Shown here piece by piece: positions 25,000 to 35,547 of a stretch of DNA of 64,000 bases. Origin of the DNA: Ruminococcus sp. FMBCY1 (GTDB taxonomy: Bacteria > Bacillota > Clostridia > Oscillospirales > Acutalibacteraceae); assembly GCF_023921805.1 (NCBI RefSeq), contig NZ_CP074197.1, positions 558,001 to 622,000 of the forward strand, given 5' to 3'. Below the pieces are notes generated by a model. That model was not told the origin of the DNA. It ran no database searches and saw only the letters and a program-made list of their open reading frames with translations. A program made the position numbers and the translations under genes. Position 1 is the stretch's first letter; each line of letters opens with the position of its first letter.

Positions 25000-25986
25000 G
25001 TGGCGCTTTTTATACCGCACAACGGATGCCCTCACAAATGCACTTTCTGTAATCAAAGAAACATTGTGGGGCAAGCGTATCAGCCAAATGCCGATGATGT
25101 GACAAATGCCGTAAAAATCGCCGTAGATTCTTTAAAAGAAAATACCAAAGAGGCAGAGATTGCATTTTTCGGCGGCAGTTTTACAGCAATTGACAGAGAA
25201 TATATGCTCGAACTTTTAGATGCGACCAAACCGTTTATCAACAGCTTTAAAGGTATTCGGTTATCTACCCGTCCCGACTGCATTGACGATGAAATTGTAA
25301 GTCTTTTGAAAAGCTATAAAGTAACTTCAATTGAACTCGGCGCTCAATCTATGAATGATGAAGTGCTTAAACTTAATGAAAGAGGACATACGGCGGATGA
25401 TGTAAGAAATGCCTGCCGCATTATAAAAAATTACGGCATATCACTCGGACTGCAGATGATGACGGGACTGTACGGTTCTGATTTTTATAAAGACATTTAT
25501 ACTGCCGATGAATTTATAAAGCTCAGACCGGATACTGTAAGGATATATCCGACTGTTATTATGCAGGATACCGAACTTGCAAATCTTTATAACAGTAAAA
25601 AGTTTATTCCTTACACACTTGAGCAATCGGTTGAACTTTGCTCAAAGCTCATTTTAAAATTTAAAAGCGAAAACATCCGTATTATAAGGCTCGGACTTCA
25701 TTATTCCGAAAGTCTTGAAAATAACAGCCTCGGCAATAATTATCACCCTGCATTTAAAGAACTTTGCGAAAACAAAATCTTTTTTGATAAAATAACTAAA
25801 CTGATTAAAAATTATCCCGACAAAGAGGTTGATTTTTTTGAGGCATATGTAAATCCTCATTCGGTTTCAAAACTTGCGGGACAGAATAAATCAAACATAA
25901 TCAGACTTAACAATATGGGTTACAAGCTGAAAATCAAGACAGACCAAAGTCTTGACGAATACGAAATCTACATAAAACAGAGGTAA
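25000..25986 (+). CDS. Radical SAM protein, Elp3-like fold
   Basis: At least 328 residues. The iron-sulfur motif CPHKCTFC (CxxxCxxC) is near the N-terminus and FFGGSFTAID follows, as in Elp3-type and YtqA-like radical SAM proteins; RPDCIDDEIV and ELGAQSMNDEVL are further core strands. No acetyltransferase domain is present, so it is not a full Elp3. The listed GTG at 25000 lacks a ribosome binding site; an ATT at 24985 (then K-H-S-N-V-A-L) has GGAG 10 bases upstream and gives a more natural N-terminus overlapping the rnc stop. A role in tRNA modification is possible but unproven. Confidence 0.85.
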   Translation: MALFIPHNGCPHKCTFCNQRNIVGQAYQPNADDVTNAVKIAVDSLKENTKEAEIAFFGGSFTAIDREYMLELLDATKPFINSFKGIRLSTRPDCIDDEIVSLLKSYKVTSIELGAQSMNDEVLKLNERGHTADDVRNACRIIKNYGISLGLQMMTGLYGSDFYKDIYTADEFIKLRPDTVRIYPTVIMQDTELANLYNSKKFIPYTLEQSVELCSKLILKFKSENIRIIRLGLHYSESLENNSLGNNYHPAFKELCENKIFFDKITKLIKNYPDKEVDFFEAYVNPHSVSKLAGQNKSNIIRLNNMGYKLKIKTDQSLDEYEIYIKQR

Positions 25987-25989
25987 TAA

Positions 25990-28900
25990 ATGCGATTAAA
26001 ATCACTTGAAATTCAAGGCTTTAAAACCTTTCCTGATAAAACTAAATTATCTTTTGAGCAGGGCATTACCGCTGTTGTAGGTCCGAACGGCTCAGGCAAA
26101 AGCAACATCAGTGACGCTATCCGTTGGGTGCTCGGCGAGCAATCTCCAAAGAGCTTGCGCTGTTCAAAGATGGAAGATGTTGTTTTTAACGGAACCGACA
26201 AAAGAAAAAAACTCGGCTATGCCGAAGTTTCGCTTAACATAGAAAACAAAGACAGAGTGCTGGCATTCGACGGCGACGAAATTTCAATTACTCGCCGTTA
26301 TTATCGAAGCGGTGAGAGCGAATATCTCATAAACAAAGCACAGGTCAGACTAAAAGACATTAACGAGCTTTTTATGGATACAGGTCTTGGCCGTGACGGT
26401 TACTCTATGATAGGACAGGGTAAAATCGACAGCATTGTATCTTCAAAAGGCGAGGACAGACGAGAAATTTTTGAAGAGGCGGCAGGTATTTCACGCTATC
26501 GCTACAGAAAAACAGATGCGGAGCGAAAGCTGAAAAGCACGGAGGAAAACCTTTTAAGACTGCGTGACATCGTGACAGAACTCGAAGAGCGTGTCGGTCC
26601 TCTTAAAAGGCAATCGGAAAAAGCACAGGAATTTTTAAAATACTCCGAAGAAAAGCGTGGACTTGAAATAGCGCTTTGGCTACTTACCCTTGACAAAAGT
26701 CAGGCGGCGCTTAAAACACAGGACGAAAAAATCGCCATTGCTCACGCACAATATGATGATGCCGAAAAAATACTCGAGCAGATTCAAAAAGAGTCGGAAG
26801 AAATATATCTGAAAAACGGACAGCTTGCCGTAAAATCCGACGAAGTAAGACATCTTATTTCAGAACTTGATGCACTCATTTCCGATATGCGTTCACAGCT
26901 TTCGGTTTCAAAGAACGATATTCTTCATAACGAAGAAAACATAAAGCGTATTGAAAACGAAATCCAAAACGCACAGCAAAATTCACAGCTTATTTCTACT
27001 CAAATTGCGGAAAAGAACGAGAAAATCGCTGAACTTGACACAAAAATAATTGAAAAGCAGAAAGAATACACCGCACTTTCCGAAAAGCTGAATGTTATCA
27101 ACCTTGATACGGGCAAGAGCGGCGACAAACTGCAACAGCTTACTTCCGAGCTTTCTATGCTTACAACGAAGTCTGCCGATGCAAGGGTAATTGATATGAC
27201 GGCGGAAAGCTCGATTTCCGACCTTGAAGAAAGAATCGAAAGCCTTACAACCGCAAATAAAGACGGAATTGCAAGAGTACACGAGCTTGAAGAAATTTCC
27301 GAAGAATACACAACAAATCTTACAAATCTGCGGGAAGAAATTACATCAATTACAAATTCAATTCAGGGACTTGAACTTAAATTGCAGTCAAAAGCACACA
27401 AGCGTGACAGCTACAAGGCTGAAAGCGACAGACTTTTGCTTGACAGCAAGGAACATATAAGAAAAATCAACTTCCTTGAAAATCTCGAACGCAACCTTGA
27501 AGGCTTTTCAAAGAGCGTTAAAGTTGTGGTAAACGCATCTAAAAGCGGAAGATTAAAAGGTGTGTGCGGCCCTGTTTCCCGAGTAATTTCCGTACCGCAA
27601 AAGTACGGCGTTGCAATTGAAACCGCACTCGGAGCGGCAATGCAAAACATTGTTACGGAAACCGAAAACGATGCTAAATCGGCTATTGCTTATCTTAAAT
27701 CATCGGACGGTGGACGAGCAACTTTTCTGCCGCTTAATACAATCAAGGCAAGAGAACTTAGAGAAAACGGACTTGAAGCAAACTATGGCTTTATCGGTGT
27801 TGCAAGCGACCTTTGCAGCTGCGATAACAAATTCAAAAATATTTTATCATCTTTGCTCGGCAAAATTGTAATTGCAGACAATCTTAACTCCGCAGTCGAG
27901 ATTGCCAAAAAATATTCGTACCGTTTTAAAATCGTTACACTTGACGGACAGGTTGTAAATGCGGGCGGTTCGCTAACAGGCGGTTCGCTCAACAGAAATA
28001 CAGGTTTGCTAAGCCGTGCAAGTGAAATTAAAGATTTAAAAGAACAGACAAAAGCCATTGAAGAAAAGTCTGCGCAGGCACAGAGATTGTGCAGTGAGGC
28101 GGCACAGAATTATGCCGCCGTTGAGGCTGAATTGCTCGGTACAAGAGCAGACCTTTCAAACAAGAAACAAAGCCTTGCAAGAATGGAAGCCGAAAGCAGA
28201 GCGTGCGAAAACGAGCTTTCAAACTCAAAACTTGCTTTGCAAAATTTTGATAAACAGATTGAAGAATATACAAATAAAGTAAATATCCTATCACAGGACA
28301 GAAAAAATGCAGGCGAACAGCTGGCACAGCTTAACCGCAGAATTTCCGAGGCAGAAGAAAAGGTAAACAGTATTACGGGCAGTCGTGCCAAAATGATTGA
28401 GGAGCGAGAAGAAATTGCATCTCAATTACAGAATGTGCGACTTGAAATTGTAACCGCTCAAAAGGATATTGACGCACTCAATTCCGAAATCCTTTTTGCG
28501 GAAAATTCATCAAATAACTTCGGCGAAAAGCAGAGAGAACTCAATGCACAAATTGAGGACTATAAAAACAAAAATGCTTTGATTCAGAAAAACATAGATG
28601 AACTTGAGGCTCAAATAAAAGACAAGTCAGAGAGAATTGCAGAGCACAACGCAAGGATTTCAAGTATTAATTGTGAAAAAGATACTTACGAAATGAGAAG
28701 TGTTGAATTAAGAACGCTTGAGCGTGACAAAACATCGGAACGAGAGGTATCGGGCAGAGAACTTTCAAGACTTGAAGAAAGAAAAATCAACTTGCAAAAT
28801 CAGTACGATAATATAATTTCCAAGCTTTGGGAAGAATATGAGTTGACCAAGCGTGAAGCGGAAGAACAGGCGATAGAAATTCCCGATTCCAATGCGGCTC

Positions 28901-29565
28901 AAAAACGACTTAACGAGCTAAAGCAAAAAATTAAAAATCTCGGAAATGTAAATGTATCCGCAATTGAAGAATACAAAGAGGTTTCCGAACGCTTTGAATT
29001 TATGAGCACACAGGTAAATGATGTGGAAAAGTCAAAACGAGAAATTGAGCGACTTATCACCGACCTTACCAAACAGATGAAAGAAGTGTTTGTAGAGAGT
29101 TTTGAAGAAATCAATAAAAACTTCACTTTCACATTCAAAGAACTGTTCGGCGGCGGTACCGCATCGCTTTCGCTTTCAGAGCCGGAAGATATTCTCAACA
29201 GCGGCATCGACATTATTGTACATCCGCCCGGAAAAATCGTTGTTCATCTTGACGCACTGTCGGGCGGTGAAAAAGCACTTGTAGCCATAGCGCTTTACTT
29301 TGCGATTATGAAAGTCAGACCCGCACCTTTCTGCGTTATGGACGAAATTGAGGCGGCGCTTGATGATGTAAATGTTGACCGCTTTGCAAACTATATGAGA
29401 AATTTAACCCATACAACGCAGTTTATCTGTATTACTCACAGACGAGGCACAATGGAAGAAGCAGATGTACTGTACGGTGTTACTATGCAGGACGAGGGTG
29501 TATCCAAACTGCTTGAACTGCGTTCTACCGAGATTGCCGAAAAACTCGGCATTAAGGCTAACTAA
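25990..29565 (+). CDS. smc: Chromosome segregation protein SMC
   Basis: A 1191-residue structural-maintenance ATPase that organises and segregates the chromosome with ScpA and ScpB. Walker A is GPNGSGKSNISDAIRWVLGE (around residue 32). The hinge spans about 515-660 (KGVCGPVSRVI, then GGRATFLPL), flanked by two long coiled coils. The signature LSGGEKALVAIALYF and Walker B FCVMDEIEAALDD are C-terminal. ATG at 25990 behind GAGGT; it starts 3 bases after the radical SAM stop and is followed by ftsY. Confidence 0.97.
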   Translation: MRLKSLEIQGFKTFPDKTKLSFEQGITAVVGPNGSGKSNISDAIRWVLGEQSPKSLRCSKMEDVVFNGTDKRKKLGYAEVSLNIENKDRVLAFDGDEISITRRYYRSGESEYLINKAQVRLKDINELFMDTGLGRDGYSMIGQGKIDSIVSSKGEDRREIFEEAAGISRYRYRKTDAERKLKSTEENLLRLRDIVTELEERVGPLKRQSEKAQEFLKYSEEKRGLEIALWLLTLDKSQAALKTQDEKIAIAHAQYDDAEKILEQIQKESEEIYLKNGQLAVKSDEVRHLISELDALISDMRSQLSVSKNDILHNEENIKRIENEIQNAQQNSQLISTQIAEKNEKIAELDTKIIEKQKEYTALSEKLNVINLDTGKSGDKLQQLTSELSMLTTKSADARVIDMTAESSISDLEERIESLTTANKDGIARVHELEEISEEYTTNLTNLREEITSITNSIQGLELKLQSKAHKRDSYKAESDRLLLDSKEHIRKINFLENLERNLEGFSKSVKVVVNASKSGRLKGVCGPVSRVISVPQKYGVAIETALGAAMQNIVTETENDAKSAIAYLKSSDGGRATFLPLNTIKARELRENGLEANYGFIGVASDLCSCDNKFKNILSSLLGKIVIADNLNSAVEIAKKYSYRFKIVTLDGQVVNAGGSLTGGSLNRNTGLLSRASEIKDLKEQTKAIEEKSAQAQRLCSEAAQNYAAVEAELLGTRADLSNKKQSLARMEAESRACENELSNSKLALQNFDKQIEEYTNKVNILSQDRKNAGEQLAQLNRRISEAEEKVNSITGSRAKMIEEREEIASQLQNVRLEIVTAQKDIDALNSEILFAENSSNNFGEKQRELNAQIEDYKNKNALIQKNIDELEAQIKDKSERIAEHNARISSINCEKDTYEMRSVELRTLERDKTSEREVSGRELSRLEERKINLQNQYDNIISKLWEEYELTKREAEEQAIEIPDSNAAQKRLNELKQKIKNLGNVNVSAIEEYKEVSERFEFMSTQVNDVEKSKREIERLITDLTKQMKEVFVESFEEINKNFTFTFKELFGGGTASLSLSEPEDILNSGIDIIVHPPGKIVVHLDALSGGEKALVAIALYFAIMKVRPAPFCVMDEIEAALDDVNVDRFANYMRNLTHTTQFICITHRRGTMEEADVLYGVTMQDEGVSKLLELRSTEIAEKLGIKAN

Positions 29566-29580
29566 TGAAGGGATGATTTT

Positions 29581-30492
29581 ATGGGCTTTTTTAATAAAAT
29601 TAAAGAAGGTTTAAAAAAGACAAGAGATGCGGTTATCGGTCAGATTGACTCAATGCTCAAATCTTTTACAAAGATTGACGATGAACTTTTTGAAGAACTC
29701 GAAGAGTTGCTTGTAATGGGCGATGTAGGCGTACCGACTGCCGAAAAAATATGTGAAGAGCTTAAAAAGAGAGTTAAAAAAGAGGGTATTAAAAATCCTA
29801 ATGAAATTCACAGACTTCTTGAAGAAACGGTTTCCGATATGTTGAGAGGCGGAGAAGAACTCGACCTTTCAACCACACCGTCTATTATCCTTGTCATAGG
29901 TGTAAACGGTGTAGGTAAAACAACCACAATCGGAAAACTTGCAAATCACCTTACAAAACAGGGCAAAAAAGTTATCCTTGCCGCAGGCGATACATTCAGA
30001 GCCGCAGCTATCGAGCAGCTTGAAATTTGGGCAGACAGAAGTCACTGTGAAATAATAAAGCAGAACGAGGGCAGCGACCCTGCCGCTGTAATTTATGACG
30101 CAATTTCAGCCGCTAAGGCAAGACACGCAGATGTTATTATCTGCGATACGGCGGGCAGACTTCACAATAAAAAACCCCTTATGGACGAGCTTGCAAAAAT
30201 CAACAGAATTATAGACAGAGAACTGCCGGACGCATCGAAAGAAAAGTTACTTGTACTTGATGCAACCACAGGACAGAATGCCGTTAATCAGGCTGAACAG
30301 TTCAGCCTTGCAACAGGCATTACGGGTATTGTTCTTACAAAACTTGACGGTACAGCCAAGGGCGGCGTTGTACTTGCAATCAAAGAGGGACTCGGTATTC
30401 CTGTTAAATACATCGGCGTAGGTGAGCAGATAGACGATTTACAGCCGTTTGATGCAGAGGACTTTGCAAGGGCTCTCTTTGCGCAGAATTAA
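29581..30492 (+). CDS. ftsY: Signal recognition particle receptor FtsY
   Basis: A 303-residue GTPase that docks SRP-ribosome complexes at the membrane. It consists of the NG domains only, without a long acidic A domain, as usual in Gram-positives. Motifs: GVNGVGKTTTIGKLA (G1), AAGDTFRAAAIEQL, DTAGRLHNKKPLM (G3) and TKLDGTAKGG (G4). ATG at 29581 after AAGGGATGA. It follows smc by 15 bases. Confidence 0.96.
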   Translation: MGFFNKIKEGLKKTRDAVIGQIDSMLKSFTKIDDELFEELEELLVMGDVGVPTAEKICEELKKRVKKEGIKNPNEIHRLLEETVSDMLRGGEELDLSTTPSIILVIGVNGVGKTTTIGKLANHLTKQGKKVILAAGDTFRAAAIEQLEIWADRSHCEIIKQNEGSDPAAVIYDAISAAKARHADVIICDTAGRLHNKKPLMDELAKINRIIDRELPDASKEKLLVLDATTGQNAVNQAEQFSLATGITGIVLTKLDGTAKGGVVLAIKEGLGIPVKYIGVGEQIDDLQPFDAEDFARALFAQN

Positions 30493-30502
30493 GAGGTGCG
30501 GT

Positions 30503-31096
30503 ATGAAATTTATCATTGCAACCAATAACGCAAAAAAATTAAAAGAACTTGAAAGAATTTTAAAGCCCCTCGGTATAGATGCGGTTTCCGCAAAAGAGGC
30601 AGGTGTAAACCTCGGCGAAGTTGAGGAAACAGGTACAACCTTTGCCGAAAACGCTTTTATAAAAGCAAATGCCGCTTTCAAATCAACGGGTATGCCTGCC
30701 ATAGCCGATGATTCAGGGTTATCGGTTGACGCACTTGACGGCAGACCGGGTGTGTATTCCGCAAGATACTGCGGAGAAAATGCCACTGACGAAGAAAAGT
30801 ACACTAAATTGTTAGAAGAAATGCAGGGTGTACCAGACGAAAAGAGAACAGCACATTTTACATCAGCAATCTGCTGTATTTTATCCGACAAAGAAAAAAT
30901 TGAAGTTGACGGCATATGTAACGGTACAATTTCTCATACTCCGAACGGCAACGGCGGTTTTGGATATGACCCGATTTTTGACTGCAACGGAAAAAGCTTT
31001 GCCGAACTTACAGCCGAAGAAAAAGACAAAATCAGCCACAGAGGAATTGCTTTACGCAAGTTACAGGCTGAACTGAAAAACAGATTTGACAAATAA
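30503..31096 (+). CDS. rdgB: XTP/dITP diphosphatase (RdgB/HAM1)
   Basis: A 197-residue house-cleaning pyrophosphatase that removes dITP and XTP from the nucleotide pool. Start ATG at 30503 after AAGAGGTG; the longer frame upstream lies inside ftsY. Family blocks: ATNNAKKLKELERIL at the start, ADDSGLSVDALDGRPGVYSA in the active site, and NGGFGYDPIF plus SHRGIALRKL near the end. Confidence 0.95.
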   Translation: MKFIIATNNAKKLKELERILKPLGIDAVSAKEAGVNLGEVEETGTTFAENAFIKANAAFKSTGMPAIADDSGLSVDALDGRPGVYSARYCGENATDEEKYTKLLEEMQGVPDEKRTAHFTSAICCILSDKEKIEVDGICNGTISHTPNGNGGFGYDPIFDCNGKSFAELTAEEKDKISHRGIALRKLQAELKNRFDK

Positions 31097-31126
31097 TTTA
31101 TATAAATTTCAGGAAGGAGCAGTTAA

Positions 31127-31432
31127 ATGCTCACAAGTAAACAGCGTGCATACCTTCGTGGTCTTGCAAATCCTATTGAAACTATCCTTATGATCGGTAA
31201 GGGTGAAATCACAGATAACATTGTAAAGCAGGCAGACGACGCACTCAAGGCAAGAGAGCTTATAAAGGGCAAAGTGCTTGAGAACAGCGGTTATTCTTCA
31301 AGAGAAGCTGCCGAACTTATCGCCGAAAAATGCGGTGCGGAAGTTGTACAGGTTATCGGTTCAAAATTTGTTCTCTATAAAAAGAATGAGGACGAGCCTA
31401 AAATTGTTCTCCCTAAGAACAGAAGAAAATGA
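31127..31432 (+). CDS. yhbY: YhbY/CRM-domain RNA-binding protein
   Basis: A 101-residue single CRM-domain protein associated with 50S assembly. The start MLTSKQRAYLRGLAN and the GKGEIT loop (GxxG-like) are typical, followed by ELIKGKVLENSGYS and QVIGSKFVLYKK. ATG at 31127 behind AGGAAGGAG. It overlaps nadD by 4 bases and begins the yhbY-nadD-yqeK-rsfS operon that is conserved in Firmicutes. Confidence 0.94.
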   Translation: MLTSKQRAYLRGLANPIETILMIGKGEITDNIVKQADDALKARELIKGKVLENSGYSSREAAELIAEKCGAEVVQVIGSKFVLYKKNEDEPKIVLPKNRRK

Positions 31433-32034
31433 GCAGAATAGGAATACTCGGCGGTACTTTTAACCCAATACACAACGGTCACATTCAAATGGCGAAGTAC
31501 AGCCACGATGCCGCAAAACTCGATAAGGTTATTCTTATGCCTACTTTTGTGCCGCCGCATAAAGAAAGCGCAAACCTTGTTTCGTGCGAGCACAGATTTA
31601 ATATGTGCCGCCTTGCAAGTGCCGAACTTCCGTATGCGGAAGTATCCGATTTTGAAATAAAATTAGAGGGCAAAAGTTACACTTACCGTACATTGCAGCT
31701 TTTAAAAAGTCAAAACGAAAACGATGATTTTTATTTTATCGTCGGCGCAGATATGTTTTTATCTATGCAAAATTGGAAAAATCCTGAAATAATTTTCAGG
31801 CTTGCTACCGTAATCGCCATTCCGAGAGATGATGACAGCGTATCCGAACTTAAAGAACATTACGATAAGGTTCTCAAAAAAATGGGTGCAAAGGCGATTA
31901 TACTTAATCACTCGGTTTTAACGGTTTCGTCAACCTATGTGCGTGACAACATCGACAACGGTGCGGCATTGGAAAATCTGATTGACAGCAGGGTTTTTAA
32001 TTATATTAAGGAAAATAATTTATACAGGGTGTGA
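31429..32034 (+). CDS. nadD: Nicotinate-nucleotide adenylyltransferase
   Basis: A 201-residue enzyme joining ATP and nicotinate mononucleotide to make deamido-NAD. The nucleotidyl-transferase motifs are GGTFNPIHNGHI at the N-terminus and SSTYVRDNI (ISSTxxR type) near the C-terminus. The ATG at 31429 overlaps the yhbY stop (ATGA). It is followed after 4 bases by yqeK. Confidence 0.95.
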   Translation: MSRIGILGGTFNPIHNGHIQMAKYSHDAAKLDKVILMPTFVPPHKESANLVSCEHRFNMCRLASAELPYAEVSDFEIKLEGKSYTYRTLQLLKSQNENDDFYFIVGADMFLSMQNWKNPEIIFRLATVIAIPRDDDSVSELKEHYDKVLKKMGAKAIILNHSVLTVSSTYVRDNIDNGAALENLIDSRVFNYIKENNLYRV

Positions 32035-32038
32035 TTTT

Positions 32039-32623
32039 ATGAATTCAGACGAATATAAGAAACTTATAAAATCAAGAATGAGCGATTACCGCTATACGCA
32101 CAGCGTAAATGTTTCTAAAGAGGCTGTAAGACTTGCCAAAAAATACGGTGCGGATACCGAAAAAGCAGCCGTTGCAGGCATACTGCACGACATTACCAAA
32201 GAAACACCTAAAGAAGAACAGTTGCAAATTATGACAGATGGTGGTATAATTTTAGATAATGTGCAGGAAAAATCGACAAAGCTGTGGCATGGTATAAGCG
32301 GAAGTGTGTATATTCGTGATATTCTTAAAATTACAGACGAAGATATTTTAAACGCAGTAAGATACCACACCACAGGCAGAGCAGGTATGTCTTTGCTTGA
32401 AAAGATAATTTTTATAGCGGATTTTACTTCTGCCGAAAGAGATTATAACGGCATAAAAACAATGCGCAAAAAGGCAGGCAAATCTCTTGAAAACGCAATG
32501 CTGTACGGATTGCAGTTCACTTTAAAAGACTTGTCTAAAAGGGCAATGATAATTCACCCCGACGCCCTTGCCTGTTACAACGAAATTGTAATAAATAATT
32601 CAACGAAAGGAACAGCCAAATGA
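32039..32623 (+). CDS. yqeK: HD-domain phosphohydrolase YqeK (Ap4A hydrolase, symmetrical)
   Basis: A 194-residue HD-domain protein; the start is the ATG at 32039 after GGGTGTGA. HD residues: HSVNVSKEA (first His), AGILHDITKE (His-Asp pair), KLWHGISG and AVRYHTTGRAGMS (further metal His), IADFTSAERDY (Asp). YqeK enzymes split diadenosine tetraphosphate symmetrically. Its stop overlaps the rsfS start by 4 bases. Confidence 0.93.
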   Translation: MNSDEYKKLIKSRMSDYRYTHSVNVSKEAVRLAKKYGADTEKAAVAGILHDITKETPKEEQLQIMTDGGIILDNVQEKSTKLWHGISGSVYIRDILKITDEDILNAVRYHTTGRAGMSLLEKIIFIADFTSAERDYNGIKTMRKKAGKSLENAMLYGLQFTLKDLSKRAMIIHPDALACYNEIVINNSTKGTAK

Positions 32624-32973
32624 ATTCTTACGAGCAATCAATTCTGACAGCTAAGGCTATAAGCAGCAAAAAAGGTCTTAACATCAAGTTAATCGAAATT
32701 GGCGATATTTCTTCGCTTGCAGACTATATGGTAATTGCGACAGGTACAAGCTCAACCCATGTAAAAGCTATTGCGGACGAGGTTGAGTATCAGCTTGACG
32801 AGGCAGGCATTTCTGTAAGTCATATCGAGGGCTACCGTTCAAATTCATGGATATTGCTTGACTATGTCGATGTTATCGTTCATATTTTTTCAGACGAGGC
32901 AAGAGAGTTTTACGACCTTGAAAGACTCTGGCAGGACGGTAAGGAAATTGACATTTCCGATATTGTTGACTAA
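32620..32973 (+). CDS. rsfS: Ribosomal silencing factor RsfS
   Basis: A 117-residue RsfS/Iojap protein that binds uL14 and blocks subunit joining under starvation. Conserved segments: [29 protein letters not shown] (here [20 protein letters not shown]) and FYDLERLW. It ends the yhbY-nadD-yqeK-rsfS group, with leuS 23 bases further on. Confidence 0.95.
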   Translation: MNSYEQSILTAKAISSKKGLNIKLIEIGDISSLADYMVIATGTSSTHVKAIADEVEYQLDEAGISVSHIEGYRSNSWILLDYVDVIVHIFSDEAREFYDLERLWQDGKEIDISDIVD

Positions 32974-32996
32974 TAAATCTTGAGGAGGACTCAATT

Positions 32997-35408
32997 TTGA
33001 AATATAATCATAAGCCCATTGAGGGCAAATGGCAAAAAATTTGGGAAGATAAGGGCGTTTTCCACGCAGAGGACAACTCTGAAAAAGAAAAATTCTATGC
33101 TCTTATTGAGTTTCCTTATCCGTCGGGACAGGGACTTCATGTAGGTCATCCAAGACCTTATACGGCACTTGACACCGTAGCAAGAAAGCGCAGACTTCAG
33201 GGCTACAATGTACTTTATCCGATCGGCTGGGACGCATTCGGTCTTCCTACCGAAAACTACGCAATCAAAAACCATATTCATCCCGAAATCGTTACAAAGC
33301 AAAATATTGCCCGCTTTAAAAAGCAGATTCAATCACTCGGTATCTCTTTTGACTGGAGCCGTGAGATTAACACAACCGACCCTGACTACTACAAGTGGAC
33401 ACAGTGGATTTTCATTCAGCTTTTCAAAAAAGGTCTTGCTTACAAAAAGGAAATGAATGTAAACTGGTGTACTTCGTGTAAGTGCGTTCTTGCAAACGAA
33501 GAGGTTGTAAACGGCGTTTGCGAGCGCTGCGGCAGTGAGGTTGTTCATAAGGTAAAGTCACAGTGGATGCTTAAGATTACAGCTTACGCAGACAGACTTA
33601 TCAATGACCTTGACCTTGTAAATTATCCTGAAAGAGTTAAAGCACAGCAGAAAAACTGGATTGGCAGAAGTACGGGCGCAGAGGTTGATTTCAAGACAAC
33701 CACAGGCGACACACTTACAATTTACACCACAAGAGCAGATACTCTTTACGGTGCAACATATATGGTAATTTCTCCGGAACACCCTCTCATTGAAAAGTGG
33801 GCAGACAAGCTATCTAATATTGACGCTATCCGTGAATATCAGGCAGCTGCGGCAAGAAAGTCCGACTTTGAAAGAACAGAGGTTGCCAAGGACAAAACAG
33901 GTGTTCTTGTTGAGGGCGTTAAAGCTATTAACCCTGTGAACAACAAGGAAATTCCTATCTTTATTTCCGACTATGTACTTGTATCTTACGGTACGGGCGC
34001 TATTATGGCTGTTCCTGCTCACGATACCCGTGACTGGGAATTTGCAAAGAAATTCGACCTTCCTATCATTGAGGTTGTTAAGGGCGGCAATGTGCAGGAA
34101 GAGGCTTATACAGACTGTGCAACAGGTATTATGGTTAATTCGGGTATGCTTGACGGTCTTACTGTTGACGAAGCTAAGAAAAAGATTATCTCTTGGCTTG
34201 AGTCGGAGGGTAAAGGTCACTCAAAGGTAAACTACAAACTCCGTGACTGGGTATTCTCCCGTCAGCGTTATTGGGGCGAGCCTATTCCGATTGTTCACTG
34301 CGACAAGTGCGGATATGTTCCGATTGACGAAAGTGAACTCCCGCTCAGACTTCCGATGGTAGAGTCTTATGAGCCTACAGACAACGGCGAATCACCTCTT
34401 GCTAAGATGACAGACTGGCTTGAAACAACTTGCCCGTGTTGCGGCGGCAAGGCAATGCGTGAAACCGATACAATGCCACAGTGGGCAGGTTCGTCATGGT
34501 ATTTCTTAAGATATATGGACCCGCACAATGACAAAGCACTTGCGTCAAAAGAGGCTATCAAGTATTGGTCACCTGTTGACTGGTACAACGGCGGTATGGA
34601 GCACACTACACTCCACTTGCTTTACAGCCGTTTCTGGCATAAATTCCTCTACGACATCGGCGTTGTAAATACTCCGGAGCCATACGCAAAGAGAACATCA
34701 CACGGTATGATTCTCGGCGAAAACGGCGAGAAGATGAGTAAGTCAAGAGGCAATGTAGTAAATCCTGACGAAATCGTAGACGAATACGGTGCAGATACAC
34801 TCCGTCTTTACGAAATGTTTATCGGCGACTTTGAAAAGGCCGCTCCTTGGAGCCAGTCAAGCATCAGAGGCTGCCGCAGATTTATTGAGCGTTACTACAA
34901 CCTCCAGACAATTCTTAACAATGCAGACGGCATCCGTCCGGAACTTGAATCATCATTCCACAAGGCTATCAAAAAAGTCGGCGATGACATTGAGAACATT
35001 AAGTTCAACACCGCAATCGCAACACTTATGGCACTTATCAATGATATTACTGCTACAGGAGCAATCACTAAGGAGGAACTTAGAATCTTCACAATTCTCC
35101 TTAACCCGTTTGCACCGCATGTTACAGAAGAAGTATTTGAAATGTGCAAACTCGGCGACGGTATAGTAGCAGAGCAGAAATGGCCTGAGTACGATGAGGC
35201 TAAGTGCAAAGACGAAACAATAGAAATCGTTGTACAGGTAAACGGTAAAATTAAGACAAAGCTTAACATTCCTGTTGAGTCAGAAAAGAACGCAGTTCTT
35301 GATATGGCAAAGGCAGACGCAAATGTGGCTAAAGCTATAGAGAATATGAATATCATCAAAGAAATTTATGTTCCTAATAAGCTTGTGAACCTTGTAGTTA
35401 AGCCATAA
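32997..35408 (+). CDS. leuS: Leucyl-tRNA synthetase
   Basis: An 803-residue class I synthetase. The TTG at 32997 is the start, with GAGGAGG well placed upstream. The HIGH-type signature is HVGH in [17 protein letters not shown], the CP1 editing domain follows (about residues 220-420, with a threonine-rich [15 protein letters not shown] block), and the KMSKS loop is [12 protein letters not shown] zinc-type Cys set (CDKC..CPCC) is near residue 440-490. No T-box leader precedes it; it appears to be expressed by read-through from the rsfS group. Confidence 0.97.
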   Translation: MKYNHKPIEGKWQKIWEDKGVFHAEDNSEKEKFYALIEFPYPSGQGLHVGHPRPYTALDTVARKRRLQGYNVLYPIGWDAFGLPTENYAIKNHIHPEIVTKQNIARFKKQIQSLGISFDWSREINTTDPDYYKWTQWIFIQLFKKGLAYKKEMNVNWCTSCKCVLANEEVVNGVCERCGSEVVHKVKSQWMLKITAYADRLINDLDLVNYPERVKAQQKNWIGRSTGAEVDFKTTTGDTLTIYTTRADTLYGATYMVISPEHPLIEKWADKLSNIDAIREYQAAAARKSDFERTEVAKDKTGVLVEGVKAINPVNNKEIPIFISDYVLVSYGTGAIMAVPAHDTRDWEFAKKFDLPIIEVVKGGNVQEEAYTDCATGIMVNSGMLDGLTVDEAKKKIISWLESEGKGHSKVNYKLRDWVFSRQRYWGEPIPIVHCDKCGYVPIDESELPLRLPMVESYEPTDNGESPLAKMTDWLETTCPCCGGKAMRETDTMPQWAGSSWYFLRYMDPHNDKALASKEAIKYWSPVDWYNGGMEHTTLHLLYSRFWHKFLYDIGVVNTPEPYAKRTSHGMILGENGEKMSKSRGNVVNPDEIVDEYGADTLRLYEMFIGDFEKAAPWSQSSIRGCRRFIERYYNLQTILNNADGIRPELESSFHKAIKKVGDDIENIKFNTAIATLMALINDITATGAITKEELRIFTILLNPFAPHVTEEVFEMCKLGDGIVAEQKWPEYDEAKCKDETIEIVVQVNGKIKTKLNIPVESEKNAVLDMAKADANVAKAIENMNIIKEIYVPNKLVNLVVKP

Positions 35409-35461
35409 TTTTTATTTTATTTATAAATTTACTTAATTTTCCCTAAATTTCTACATTTCTA

Positions 35462-35490
35462 TTGACAATAAGAATTGTTTATTGTATAAT
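35462..35490 (+). promoter_or_regulatory. Consensus promoter of rpsU
   Basis: TTGACA (35462-35467), 17-base spacer, TATAAT (35485-35490): the exact sigma-A consensus at both boxes and the ideal spacing, so a strong constitutive promoter. Transcription should begin near 35497. Confidence 0.9.
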
Positions 35491-35514
35491 ATCAAATGCA
35501 ACATATGCAAATTA

Positions 35515-35536
35515 CCCATGCCAAATGGCAGATGGG
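35515..35536 (+). promoter_or_regulatory. Hairpin next to the rpsU ribosome binding site
   Basis: CCCATGCC (35515-35522) pairs with GGCA-GA-TGGG (35527-35536), an 8-bp stem with a two-base bulge and AAAT loop. Its 3' end touches the GGGAGGG ribosome binding site, a position suited to translational feedback. The regulatory role is inferred. Confidence 0.5.
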
Positions 35537-35547
35537 AGGGAAGATAG

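Noticed and set aside
32974..32996. T-box leaders for leuS, ileS or thrC
   Set aside because: The gaps before these genes (23, 56 and 55 bases) are far too short for a T-box.
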